16,714 nucleotides of DNA from CAYMUC01 sp964393535 (GTDB lineage: Bacteria > Actinomycetota > Acidimicrobiia > Acidimicrobiales > Ilumatobacteraceae). The stretch covers positions 1 to 16,714 of the forward strand of contig CAYMUC010000068.1 in the NCBI GenBank assembly GCA_964393535.1. The letters run 5' to 3'. Each line of letters begins with the position of its first letter. The first letter of the stretch is position 1. The translations under genes were made by a program, and so were the position numbers. Of this stretch, positions 1-7,980 are shown piece after piece. The notes under the pieces are model-generated. The model did not search any database and was not told the DNA's origin. It was given only the letters and a program-made list of their open reading frames with translations.

Positions 1-499
1 CCAGGTCAGCCATCAGCAAACCGGTCGCTTCAGACTCGGTGGTGGACGCAGGCACGACACGGGCACACAACGGCATCCCGGTGACATCAACAGCGATCAC
101 CCGTTTCGCACCCTTGGTCATCCCATACGGGCCACCACGATCATGGAACGTGGCCCCGCCGCGTGATGCGCCACGGGCCAGATGCGTGTCGATCACCACC
201 ATCGACGGCAACCGTTCCGCACGACCGGCGTGCAGCCGTGCCTGCGCGTGGAGCACTGCGAGGAGGCTGGTGAACGTCCCGTTGATGCTCCACCGTCGGA
301 ACTGGGTCCACACTCGCGTCCACGGCCCGAAGTCACCCGGCAGGAACCGCCACTGACAGCCGGTGTGGGTGACATACAACATCGCATTTATGACCTTGCG
401 GAGATCCCGGCCGTGCTTGCGTCCCCGTTTCGAGTTGTTGGCCAGCACGAGGCGCACGATGCGCCGCTGCTCTGTCGTGAGGTCAGACGGGTACTTCAT
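1..499 (-). CDS. IS5-family transposase, partial (3' end beyond window)
   Basis: The reverse strand is open from an ATG at 499 to the window edge, giving 166 residues without a stop. Residues 1-75 match the N-terminal IS402/DUF4096-type region of IS5-group transposases, with GCQWRFLP at 48-55 and W60, W64 and W70 spaced as usual for the DNA-binding part. The DDE catalytic domain then begins: VVIDTH at 101-106 carries the probable first catalytic Asp (D104), and KRVIAVDVTG at 132-141 is the typical second strand. The second Asp and the Glu of the triad would lie beyond position 1, so I cannot tell whether the gene is intact. Its product would cut and rejoin the ends of its own element. No clear terminal inverted repeat can be named because the other end is outside the window. 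Family is confident; subgroup is not. Confidence 0.9.
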   Translation of the reverse strand, partial: MKYPSDLTTEQRRIVRLVLANNSKRGRKHGRDLRKVINAMLYVTHTGCQWRFLPGDFGPWTRVWTQFRRWSINGTFTSLLAVLHAQARLHAGRAERLPSMVVIDTHLARGASRGGATFHDRGGPYGMTKGAKRVIAVDVTGMPLCARVVPASTTESEATGLLMADL

Positions 500-785
500 C
501 GCTTGCCAGGGTGCCGGGCACTACCGAAACAACACACGCCAAGTGCGGACATACGCAGAGTCTGGGCATGATTTCAGCACATCGTCGCAGTTCAGCCCGC
601 ACAACATAGGAACACTGCCTTAGGTCGATGGCAACCATTCCGGTTCGGGCACGGTCCGTACGTCGGCCTCCCGGCGACCGTGGAGGTGGCCCGCTCCGGG
701 CCTGTGGTACGTGGACGCCGAACCACGCCTCGACCGGTTCTCGGTCACCAGGGCATATCAGAAGGTCACGGCGGAGGGTTGTGAT
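500..785. other. Non-coding stretch between IS end and importer promoter
   Basis: No convincing gene is present here. The right end of the insertion sequence must lie within it. A candidate is around 511-530 (GGTAGTGCCCGGCACCC on the reverse strand, about 15 nt upstream of the transposase start), but no partner repeat is available for comparison. Between a stop at 621 and one at 786 a plus-strand frame is open for 54 codons and ends in a hydrophilic, protein-like tail (VDAEPRLDRFSVTRAYQKV). It has no start or ribosome binding site and could be the 3' scrap of a gene broken by the insertion, or chance. Confidence 0.4.
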
Positions 786-806
786 TAGGAATCGTTCTTA
801 TTCCTA
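786..806. promoter_or_regulatory. 21-bp palindromic candidate operator upstream of ABC importer
   Basis: The site reads TAGGAAT-N7-ATTCCTA, a perfect 7-bp inverted repeat. It ends 15 bp before the ATG of the substrate-binding lipoprotein. A possible promoter, TTGTGA (779-784), 17 bp, TCCTAT (802-807), would have its -10 inside the palindrome, so a bound protein would block transcription. A Fur-family gene lies at the far end of this importer cluster, which makes it the natural candidate to bind here. However, the site is not the canonical AT-rich Fur/Zur box, and no second copy was seen at the Fur-family promoter. The palindrome is seen directly; the regulator is inferred. Confidence 0.5.
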
Positions 807-821
807 TGCGAGGCTTTGGAC

Positions 822-1816
822 ATGTTCCGGCTTCCACTGACCCTTGCCTGTGTCACCCTCGTCGCCGCCGCGTGCAGCAGCCCCAGCGCCGAGCCCTCCC
901 CCACTACGACGGCCACCACGACCGCAGTGACCATCGACGTCTGCGGCACGCCGGTCACATGGACCGCTCCCCCGGAGCGGGTGTTCGTGAACGACATCAA
1001 CATGCTGGAGATGCTCCTTGCGCTCGACCTGCAGGACCGCATCGTGGCCACCTACCTGTGGGGCGAGGACAACACCGTGCTGCCCGAACTGCGCGCCAAG
1101 ATGGACGCTGCGGGCCTGGAGCCCGTCATCGGCTCGATCAACGACGAGATCGAGACGATCCTTGCCTACAACCCTGACTTCCTGTTTGCCGGCTGGAACT
1201 ACGGCCTGCGCGTGGGTGGGGCGCTGACGCCCGAGATGCTGGCCGAACGCGGGGTGAAGAGCTACCTGCTCCGTGAGTCGTGCCGTCATGTGCAGCCAGA
1301 ACTGGGGCGCACCACGATGGACGACGTGTACTTCGACCTCCGGTCGTTGGGTGCCATCTTCGGGGTGGAGGACCGCGCCCAAGCCCTGATCGCCCAGTAT
1401 CAGGCCACCATTCAGCAGGCCGTGGCCCTGGTACCTGACGACCTGGAGGGCCGCGTGGACCTGTTCCTGTACGACAGCGGGGACGATGAACCCTTCACGG
1501 CCGGCTTCTTCGCCATCCCCGACGAGATGTTCCGTCTGGTGGGCGGTCGCAACATCATCGACGACGTCGACAAGACCTGGACCGCCGTGTCGTGGGAACG
1601 CGTGATCAGCGAGAATCCGGTGTTGATTCCCGTCGTCGCCTACGGCGGGGTCACCTGCGACGAGCGCATCGCCACCCTCGAATCACTCCCCGCCCTGAGC
1701 GAGATCTCCGCCATCGTGAACCGGCGGTACCACTGCTTCGAATACGCCGACGTGGTGCCCGGGATCCGGACGGCCGACGCCACGTTGGAGCTGGCCCGAG
1801 TGCTGTGGACCGCATC

Positions 1817-1820
<4 letters not shown>
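822..1820 (+). CDS. ABC importer substrate-binding lipoprotein (FecB/BtuF-type)
   Basis: This predicted 332-residue extracytoplasmic lipoprotein would capture the substrate and deliver it to the permease encoded two genes downstream. It has a short lipoprotein signal with a hydrophobic stretch at 5-17 and Cys18 (VAAAC), followed by a Ser/Thr/Pro-rich linker. The mature part has the class III binding-protein layout: a first lobe opening with VTIDVCGTPVTW and PERVFVNDINMLEMLLAL, a long helical connector, and a second lobe with SWERVISENPVLIPV, typical of FecB/TroA-like proteins. Length fits the family. The start at 822 is chosen over the in-frame TTG at 816 because GAGG (810-813) is 8 nt before it. 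The substrate could be a ferric chelate, heme, cobalamin or a related cofactor; FecCD partners argue against simple metal ions. Some actinobacterial relatives are annotated as F420-0 transporters, which I cannot test. Confidence 0.85.
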
Positions 1821-2598
<778 letters not shown>

Positions 2599-2602
<4 letters not shown>

Positions 2603-3648
2603 CGGGGCGTCCCCCACGGACCACATGGCTCACGACGGCCGCTGCGTTGGCCGTGATCGTGTCGGTCCCCTGGGCGGTGACGCTCGGCACTGCCGACATT
2701 GCCGTGGCCGACGTGATCGAGGTGCTCCGATCGGCGATCACTGGTGACACGGCACACGGTGTGCCCTCAGGAACGGTCGGCATCGTCTGGGAGCTTCGCC
2801 TTCCCCGAGTGATCCTGGCTGGCGTCGCGGGTGCGGGTCTGGCCGTGGTGGGAACCATGATGCAAGCCCTGGTACGGAACCCACTTGCCGACCCGTACCT
2901 GCTCGGGGTGTCGTCGGGAGCCTCCGTCGGGGCGGCCGCCGTGATCCTGTTCAACACCTTTGGTGCCCGAACGCTGTTCGGTCATCATGCGATCAGCGTG
3001 GCTGGATTCACCGGCGCCGCAGCCGCCATGACCATCGTCTATCTCCTGGCTCGATCGGGCGGCGGGCTGTCACCCCATCGCCTGGTGCTGGGTGGCGTGG
3101 CGGCCAGTCACGTGTTCTCGGCCATCACCAGCCTGCTCATCTTCGTGGGGACCCCCCATGCGGCGGGCAGTGTGCTGTTCTGGCTGCTGGGCGGTCTGGG
3201 ACGGGCGGCATGGGGAACCCTGGCATTGCCGGTGGTGTTGTTCCTGGCGGTGGCGGCAGCAGCCCTCATGCGGGCCCCCTGGCTGAACGCCATGGCCCTG
3301 GGCGACGAAGTGGCCACCAGTGTGGGCGTCCCCGTGGCCCGGTTTCGTCGCGAACTGTTTCTGGCCTGCGCGGCGCTCACCGGCGTCCTGGTGGCACTCA
3401 GTGGCGCGATCGGCTTTGTCGGGTTGATCATGCCCCACGTGGCGCGACTGCTGGTGGGCGCCGACCACCGTCGCCTGTTGGCACTCGCCATGCCGCTGGG
3501 GGCGTTGTTCGTGATCTGGTCCGACGTGGCGGCACGAACCGTGGTAGCGCCCCAAGTACTGCCCGTCGGCGTGATCACGGCACTGATCGGCGGACCGATC
3601 TTCGTCGTCATGCTGATCCGGCGATCGCCCCGGGCGACCAACTCGTGA
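2599..3648 (+). CDS. ABC importer permease (FecCD family)
   Basis: This 349-residue polytopic membrane protein would form the transport channel as a dimer. The start ATG at 2599 overlaps the ATPase stop as ATGA. Family hallmarks are clear: LRLPRVILAGVAGAGLAVVG near residue 73, followed by MMQALVRNPLADPYLLGVSSGA, and near the C-terminus GFVGLIMPHVARLLVGADHR, PVGVITALIGGPIF and a basic end. The protein has about ten hydrophobic segments, as expected for BtuC/FhuB-type permeases, and normal length. Only one permease gene is present, consistent with a homodimer. The stop is 11 bp from the convergent stop of the Fur-family gene, leaving no room for a separate terminator. Confidence 0.95.
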
Positions 3649-3659
3649 TCCGAGGACGC

Positions 3660-4106
3660 TCAGGCGCAGCGCCGGCAGGTCCCCAGAATGTCGAGCCGAT
3701 GCCCGGTGGCGGTGAAGCCCGTGCCCTCGACGGCCTGGTGGAAGACCGTGTCGATCGCCTTCTCGGCCTTGGCGGAGATGACCAGGTCCTCCACCATGCC
3801 GCACACCAAGCAGACGAGGTGGTGGTGATGGCCGATGATGTCCTCGGCCAGCTCCACCCGGGCCCGGTCATCGGCGCCGGCCACCCGTTGCACCACCCGC
3901 ATCTCTTCGAGGACGGCGAGATTGCGATACACCGAACTCTGGGTGAGTTTCGGCCGGGCCTCGAGCACCTCGTGCGCCGTCACCGGACGACCCAGGCCGA
4001 ACAACAACTCCACCAGTTCCCGACGTCCCGAGGTGTACATCTGGCCGGCGTCGAGCAGCCGACGCTTGGCGGCCTCGTGCACGGCGGAGAGCGACACGGT
4101 CGACAT
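3660..4106 (-). CDS. Fur-family metal-responsive repressor
   Basis: This 148-residue cytoplasmic regulator would bind DNA when loaded with a metal ion. An N-terminal winged helix carries SSVYRNLAVLEE at 57-68 as recognition region. A dimerisation/metal domain follows with a His cluster at 93-96, CLVC at 99-102 and CRRC at 144-147; the two CxxC pairs are the usual structural zinc site. His136 (TGHRLDI) is also conserved. Length is normal. The start ATG at 4106 is preferred over GTG 4109 because a TAGCCT hexamer ends exactly 7 nt upstream. It lies tail to tail with the FecBCD-type importer, which it may control, and head to head with a small unknown gene. Whether it senses iron, zinc or another ligand cannot be decided. 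Confidence 0.92.
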   Translation of the reverse strand: MSTVSLSAVHEAAKRRLLDAGQMYTSGRRELVELLFGLGRPVTAHEVLEARPKLTQSSVYRNLAVLEEMRVVQRVAGADDRARVELAEDIIGHHHHLVCLVCGMVEDLVISAKAEKAIDTVFHQAVEGTGFTATGHRLDILGTCRRCA

Positions 4107-4119
4107 CACCTTCAGGCTA
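4107..4119 (-). promoter_or_regulatory. Leaderless-type -10 of Fur-family gene
   Basis: On the reverse strand TAGCCT (4119-4114) is followed by 7 nt and then the ATG at 4106. This places the expected transcription start at or next to the start codon. No usable Shine-Dalgarno sequence is present. Confidence 0.55.
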
Positions 4120-4141
4120 GAACACCCGACGGGAGGAACCC

Positions 4142-4354
4142 ATGGACGATCTGCTCAGCACGACACTGATCGACTGCCACGGTGCAGTCACGCATACCCT
4201 GACACTGTTGATCGACGGCACCGTGAAGATCTCCTTCACCGGGGGTGCTCACGCCATCGTGGAGCCGCGGACCGGGCGGGTCCTGACCCCTGGTCGGGTG
4301 GTGCCGCCACCACTCATTGCGGCGGCCCGGTCACTCTCCCAGTCCATGACGTAG
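4142..4354 (+). CDS. Small protein of unknown function, 70 aa
   Basis: This short gene is supported by a strong ribosome binding site, GGGAGG, a few bases before the ATG, and by a sensible protein sequence. The predicted product is soluble, with alternating polar and hydrophobic residues suggesting beta strands (THTLTLLIDGTVKISF at 17-32, then GGAHAIVEP), a PGRVVPPPL turn and a short C-terminal helix. It has a single Cys at position 12, no signal peptide and no membrane segment. I do not recognise the family. It is divergent from the Fur-family gene with a 35-bp gap, so the two may share control. It is followed 17 bp later by an XRE-type regulator that seems to have its own promoter. Confidence 0.7.
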   Translation: MDDLLSTTLIDCHGAVTHTLTLLIDGTVKISFTGGAHAIVEPRTGRVLTPGRVVPPPLIAAARSLSQSMT

Positions 4355-4358
4355 TAGT

Positions 4359-4371
4359 TATGCTATGCCCC
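4359..4371 (+). promoter_or_regulatory. Leaderless-type -10 of XRE regulator gene
   Basis: TATGCT (4359-4364) lies exactly 7 nt before the ATG at 4372, favouring this start over the in-frame ATG at 4360, which the hexamer itself overlaps. The start codon sits in the middle of a perfect 12-bp palindrome, GCCCCATGGGGC (4367-4378). Such a site at +1 would suit autoregulation, although that is inference. Confidence 0.55.
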
Positions 4372-4641
4372 ATGGGGCGACCACCGAAGGCAGACACTCC
4401 CGTGTACAACCGACTGGAACAGGTGCGCAGTCATCGCGGTATCACCCGTCAGCAGTTGGCCGACCTGGTGGGCGTGCACTACCAAACCATCGGCTACTTG
4501 GAACGGGGTGAGTACAGCCCAAGCCTGTCGCTGGCACTGCGCCTGGCGGCTGCGCTCGACACCGCCGTCGGTGACGTGTTCTCGCTACATCCGTGGGTGG
4601 ACGAGTCGAACCCCACCGAAGCACCTGTTCCCGTGCGATGA
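4372..4641 (+). CDS. Small XRE/Cro-type helix-turn-helix regulator
   Basis: This 89-residue DNA-binding protein consists almost entirely of one Cro/C1-type helix-turn-helix domain. The segment NRLEQVRSHRGITRQQLADL is followed by VGVHYQTIGYLERGEYSPSL (about residues 13-52) and a helix ending in LAAALDTAVGDVFSL. This matches the YgzD/BH-type single-domain regulators that often accompany a membrane gene. The N-terminus MGRPPK resembles a minimal AT-hook and is exposed only if translation starts at 4372. Its stop overlaps the start of the next gene (ATGA), so regulator and membrane protein are coupled. Target genes are unknown; its own promoter palindrome is the nearest candidate site. Confidence 0.88.
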   Translation: MGRPPKADTPVYNRLEQVRSHRGITRQQLADLVGVHYQTIGYLERGEYSPSLSLALRLAAALDTAVGDVFSLHPWVDESNPTEAPVPVR

Positions 4642-5306
4642 GTTGGTTTCCCTCGTGGTCGTCGATCCTCGGCGCCGCCGTGGTGATCGCCGCAGTGCAG
4701 TACTGGCGCATTCACCGGAAATACACGAACCATCGGTTCAAGCGGTTCATCGGTTGGCGCTTCGACGAGCATGGCAACCCCGACCGCTTCTACTGGGCCG
4801 AGGGCGTCACCCGACTGGAGGTGCACGACGCGCTGTACAGCCGCACCGATGATCGGTGGGGTTGGCTCTACCAGCGTCGAACGCGCCGCGCGCTGGCCGT
4901 CGCCAACCCGGTGTCGTGGCTGCTCACGCTGTACGGCGCCTCGGACCTGCCCCTGAATCTGGGCCTCGGCGACAGTGCTCTGTCGTTCTGGGCCCTCACG
5001 CCCGTCCCACTGTGGCTGTTGGTGCGCCGGTCGGTACGCCTGGTGGCCGACGCCCCCGAGGAACTGCTCGACGAACGTCTGGTCGATGTGCGCAACCGGG
5101 TGTACGTGCGCAGCTACCGGGGCTTCACCGCAGTGGTGTCGGTGTTGGCGGCCATCGTGATCCCCTTCAACGACCTCGGTATCGATCACGACCTGGACGT
5201 CCTCGAGTCGCAGCGTCAGTTCGTGGTGGCGGCCGCGTTCGCACTGATCTGGATGTCAGCCGCTCTGCCCAGTGTGGTGCTGGCCTGGATGTCGCCCGAC
5301 GACTGA
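4638..5306 (+). CDS. Membrane protein of unknown function coupled to XRE regulator
   Basis: This 222-residue integral membrane protein starts at the ATG overlapping the regulator stop. Hydrophobic segments are at about 7-22, 86-100, 114-129, 161-177 and 195-217. Between the first and second lies a charged, aromatic-rich loop of about 60 residues (for example RFKRFIGWRFDEHGNPDRFY at 33-52) that is probably cytoplasmic. No enzyme or transporter motif is recognisable. Pairing of a tiny XRE regulator with a small multi-pass membrane protein is a common but poorly understood arrangement, and the coupling suggests the two act together, for example the membrane protein modulating the regulator or being its main target. 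The function is not known to me. Confidence 0.8.
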   Translation: MSWFPSWSSILGAAVVIAAVQYWRIHRKYTNHRFKRFIGWRFDEHGNPDRFYWAEGVTRLEVHDALYSRTDDRWGWLYQRRTRRALAVANPVSWLLTLYGASDLPLNLGLGDSALSFWALTPVPLWLLVRRSVRLVADAPEELLDERLVDVRNRVYVRSYRGFTAVVSVLAAIVIPFNDLGIDHDLDVLESQRQFVVAAAFALIWMSAALPSVVLAWMSPDD

Positions 5307-5309
5307 GGT

Positions 5310-5348
5310 CGATTGTCTGTATGGTCAATCGCTGACTATTGTCGGAGT
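5310..5348 (+). promoter_or_regulatory. Promoter and possible operator of mod operon
   Basis: TTGTCT (5313-5318), an 18-bp spacer and TATTGT (5337-5342) form a plausible promoter, and TATTGT ends 6 nt before the GTG at 5349. Across the -35 and spacer lies the inverted repeat CGATTG-N10-CAATCG (5310-5331). It differs from the E. coli-type ModE site, so it may serve another regulator such as the PadR-like protein at the end of this operon. Promoter elements are seen; the regulator is inferred. Confidence 0.55.
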
Positions 5349-6104
5349 GTGGTACGACGTCGACACCTCGCACTGGTCGCACTGGTCGCCGCCAGCCTGT
5401 CCTGCGGCAACGACGACTCGTCCACGTCGAGCCACGAGGTAACGGTGTTCGCAGCGGCCTCCCTCACGGACGCCTTCACCGAACTGGGGGCAGCGTTCGA
5501 GGTCGCCTACCCGGGCACCGACGTCACCTTCAACTTCGGCGGTTCTTCCTCGCTTGCCAACCAGATCGTCGAAGGTGCCCCCGCCGACGTGTTCGCCTCG
5601 GCCGATGTGAAGACCATGGCCGCGTTGACCGACGCCGACAAGAACGGCTCGGAACCGGTGGTCTTCGCCACCAACCGAGCCCAGATCATCGTGGAGGCGG
5701 GCAACCCCAAGGGCATCACCGGCGTCGCCGATCTGGCCGACCCCGCCGTGGTCGTGGTGTCGTGCGCACCCGAGGTCCCATGTGGCGGCTACGCCCAGAA
5801 GGTCTTCGACGCCGCCGGCGTCTCGGTGAGGCCCAGGTCGTTGGAAGAGAACGTGAAGGGCGTGGTCACCAAGGTGACCCTCGGTGAGGCCGATGCCGGC
5901 ATCGTGTACGCCACCGACGTCATCGCAGCGGGGACACAGGCGTCGGGAGTGGCCATTCCGGCCGAGCAGAACGTGGTAGCCCAGTACCCCATGGCTGTCG
6001 TCAGCGACGCACCCAACCCCACCGGCGCTCGGACCTTCGTGGACTTCGTGCTGTCGTCCGACGGCCAAGCCATCCTCCAGTCGTACGGATTCGGGTCGCC
6101 ATGA
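5349..6104 (+). CDS. modA: Molybdate ABC transporter substrate-binding protein
   Basis: This exported binding protein (251 residues) would capture molybdate, possibly tungstate, outside the membrane. The short hydrophobic signal at 7-18 ends in LSC with Cys19 as likely lipidation site, although the lipobox is atypical. Family features are clear: VTVFAAASLTDAF at 31-43, FNFGGSSSLANQI with the Ser cluster that binds the oxyanion, EGAPADVFASAD at 74-85 and GEADAGIVYATDV in the second lobe. The start GTG at 5349 is preferred over the TTG at 5313, since TTGTCT there looks like the -35 and TATTGT stands 6 nt before 5349. It is first in an operon with modB and modC and overlaps modB by 4 bp. The genes supply molybdenum for cofactor synthesis. 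Confidence 0.94.
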   Translation: MVRRRHLALVALVAASLSCGNDDSSTSSHEVTVFAAASLTDAFTELGAAFEVAYPGTDVTFNFGGSSSLANQIVEGAPADVFASADVKTMAALTDADKNGSEPVVFATNRAQIIVEAGNPKGITGVADLADPAVVVVSCAPEVPCGGYAQKVFDAAGVSVRPRSLEENVKGVVTKVTLGEADAGIVYATDVIAAGTQASGVAIPAEQNVVAQYPMAVVSDAPNPTGARTFVDFVLSSDGQAILQSYGFGSP

Positions 6105-6928
6105 CCCAACGACGTCGCGGCCATCGCCAACGCCTCCCCTGGCCAGCACTGGCACTGGCGGCCGCCGCCGTGGCGTTCTTCACCCTGCCCCTCGTGGGTC
6201 TGCTGTGGCGCATGCCGTGGTCCAACGCGTGGACCTACCTCACCAGCGACACCGCCACCACGGCGTTGCGGCTGTCGCTCATGTGCTCGCTGTGGGCCAC
6301 GGCGCTCTCGGTGCTGTTCGGCCTGCCCCTCGCCTGGGTGCTGGCCCGCACCGATCTCCCGGGACGTCGCGTCCTGCGGGCCCTCACGACCCTGTCGATG
6401 GTGCTGCCCCCCGTGGTGGGCGGTGTGGCGTTGTTCTTCGCCCTCGGCCGACGCGGCCTGGTGGGTCAGTACCTCGACGACTGGTTCGGCATCCGTCTGC
6501 CCTTCACCACGGCAGGCGTGGTGGTGGCTCAGACCTTCGTGGCCATGCCCTTTCTGGTGATCACCGTGGAGGCCGCCCTGCGGCAACTCGACGGCCGCCA
6601 CGAGGAGGCCGCCCGCACGCTGGGCGCCTCGGCGTGGACCACGTTCCGGCGCGTCACCCTGCCCGCCATCCGTCCGGCACTGGTGGCCGGCGCCGTGCTG
6701 TCGTGGGCGCGAGCCCTGGGCGAGTTCGGTGCCACCATCACCTTCGCCGGCAATTTCCCTGGCACCACCCAGACCATGCCCCTCGCCGTGTACCTGTCGC
6801 TGGAGACCAACCCCGAGGAGGCGATCGTGCTGGCCCTGGTGCTCATCGCCGTGTCGTTCGCCGTCCTGGTGGGCCTGCGGGACCGCTGGCTGGGCACCGC
6901 CCGACAGTCGGAGGTGGTGACCCCGTGA
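6101..6928 (+). CDS. modB: Molybdate ABC transporter permease
   Basis: This 275-residue inner-membrane permease has five to six hydrophobic segments (about 16-37, 57-80, 94-115, 138-160, 192-210 and 240-258). The cytoplasmic EAA loop that docks with the ATPase is intact at about 168-189 (EEAARTLGASAWTTFRRVTL), preceded by the ModB-typical VLPPVVGGVALFFALGRRG region and followed by RALGEFGATITFAGNFPGTT. Length is slightly above the usual 220-265 residues owing to a basic N-terminal extension. ATGA overlap with modA and GTGA overlap with modC indicate one coupled transcript. Confidence 0.95.
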   Translation: MTQRRRGHRQRLPWPALALAAAAVAFFTLPLVGLLWRMPWSNAWTYLTSDTATTALRLSLMCSLWATALSVLFGLPLAWVLARTDLPGRRVLRALTTLSMVLPPVVGGVALFFALGRRGLVGQYLDDWFGIRLPFTTAGVVVAQTFVAMPFLVITVEAALRQLDGRHEEAARTLGASAWTTFRRVTLPAIRPALVAGAVLSWARALGEFGATITFAGNFPGTTQTMPLAVYLSLETNPEEAIVLALVLIAVSFAVLVGLRDRWLGTARQSEVVTP

Positions 6929-7980
6929 GCCTGGACGCCCACCTCGGGCTTCGCTTGGGGAGCCTGGACCTCGATGTTCGGTTGCAGGTGCAACCGGGTG
7001 AGCTCCTGGCCGTGCTGGGGCCCAACGGCGCCGGCAAGAGCACGGCACTGCGGGCGCTGGCCGGTCTGCTGCCCCTGGACGCCGGTCACGTCACCATCGA
7101 CGGCACCCTGCTGGACCATCCCCCGAGCGGCGTGCTGGTGCCGCCCGAACGACGACCCATCGGCGTGGTGTTCCAGGACGGGTTGCTGTTCCCACACATG
7201 AGCGTGCTCGACAACGTGGCGTTCGGCCTGCGGGCCCGGGGACGGCCCAAACGTGAAGCAGATGATCAGGCCCGGCAGTGGCTGGAGCGCGTGGATCTGG
7301 CCGCCTACGCCGACGACAGGCCCGCCGTGCTGTCGGGAGGTCAGGCCCAGCGGGTGGCGCTTGCCCGCGCCCTGGCCACCTCGCCCCGACTGCTGCTGCT
7401 CGACGAACCCCTCGCCGCCCTGGACGCCGGGACCCGGTCGGCGACACGACGCCAGGTGCGTCGGTTCCTTGAGACCTTCGAGGGCATGCGGCTCATGGTC
7501 ACCCACGACCCCGTCGACGCCTACGCGTTGGCAGACCGTGTGGCCGTGCTGGAAGGCGGGCGCATCGTGCAACAGGGCACTCTGGCCGAGGTGACGGCCC
7601 ACCCCCGCAGTCGGTACGTGGCCGACCTGGTGGGGTTGAACCTTGTGGCGGGCACCGTGACCGACGGCGTACTGACCACCCCCCACGGCGCTCGGGTGGT
7701 GGTGGCCGATGCCGTATCGGGCCCGGCCTACGCCGTCATCCGGCCGCAGGCAGTCACCCTGTCGCGCGCCACCCCCGATGCCAGCAGTGCCCGGAACTCG
7801 TGGCCGGGCACCGTGGTCGACCTCGACCGGTTGGGCGACCGGGCACGCGTGAGCGTCGAGGGTCCACTGACCCTGACCGCCGAGATCACCATCGCCGCCC
7901 TGGACGACCTGGCGCTGCGGCCCGGCGACGAGGTGGTGGCCACGGTGAAGGCCACCGAGATCGAGGTGTCGCCCGCATGA
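6925..7980 (+). CDS. modC: Molybdate ABC transporter ATP-binding protein
   Basis: This 351-residue cytoplasmic ATPase powers molybdate uptake. The GTG start overlaps the modB stop and follows a GAGG sequence. Walker A GPNGAGKST is at 32-40, Q-loop Q84, signature LSGGQ at 136-140, Walker B LLLLDEP at 156-162 and switch His194. A C-terminal TOBE/Mop-type domain spans about 290-349 (SWPGTVVDLDRLGDRARVSV onward), which in ModC binds molybdate and gives feedback control. Full length, nothing missing. The stop overlaps the start of a PadR-like regulator gene. Confidence 0.95.
   Translation: MSLDAHLGLRLGSLDLDVRLQVQPGELLAVLGPNGAGKSTALRALAGLLPLDAGHVTIDGTLLDHPPSGVLVPPERRPIGVVFQDGLLFPHMSVLDNVAFGLRARGRPKREADDQARQWLERVDLAAYADDRPAVLSGGQAQRVALARALATSPRLLLLDEPLAALDAGTRSATRRQVRRFLETFEGMRLMVTHDPVDAYALADRVAVLEGGRIVQQGTLAEVTAHPRSRYVADLVGLNLVAGTVTDGVLTTPHGARVVVADAVSGPAYAVIRPQAVTLSRATPDASSARNSWPGTVVDLDRLGDRARVSVEGPLTLTAEITIAALDDLALRPGDEVVATVKATEIEVSPA

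Noticed and set aside
816..821. TTG start for the binding lipoprotein
   Set aside because: The ATG at 822 is better placed after GAGG and gives a normal lipoprotein signal.
628..840. 70-aa plus-strand open frame
   Set aside because: It is Arg/Ser-rich, lacks a ribosome binding site and runs through the importer promoter and into the lipoprotein gene.
3649..3659. Terminator between permease and Fur-family gene
   Set aside because: Only 11 bp separates the stops and no hairpin with a T-tract is present. The same holds for the other convergent junctions at 8496-8502 and 13471-13474.
3070..3804. 244-aa reverse-strand open frame over the permease
   Set aside because: It is His/Gly/Arg/Gln-rich and lies antisense to a clear FecCD permease; it is a codon-bias shadow.
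5313..5348. TTG start for modA at 5313
   Set aside because: It would add residues ahead of the signal peptide and lies on the probable -35. GTG 5349 fits a leaderless start.
5789..7048. 419-aa reverse-strand open frame over modA-modC
   Set aside because: It is Gly/His/Arg-rich without domains and is antisense to three well-supported genes.
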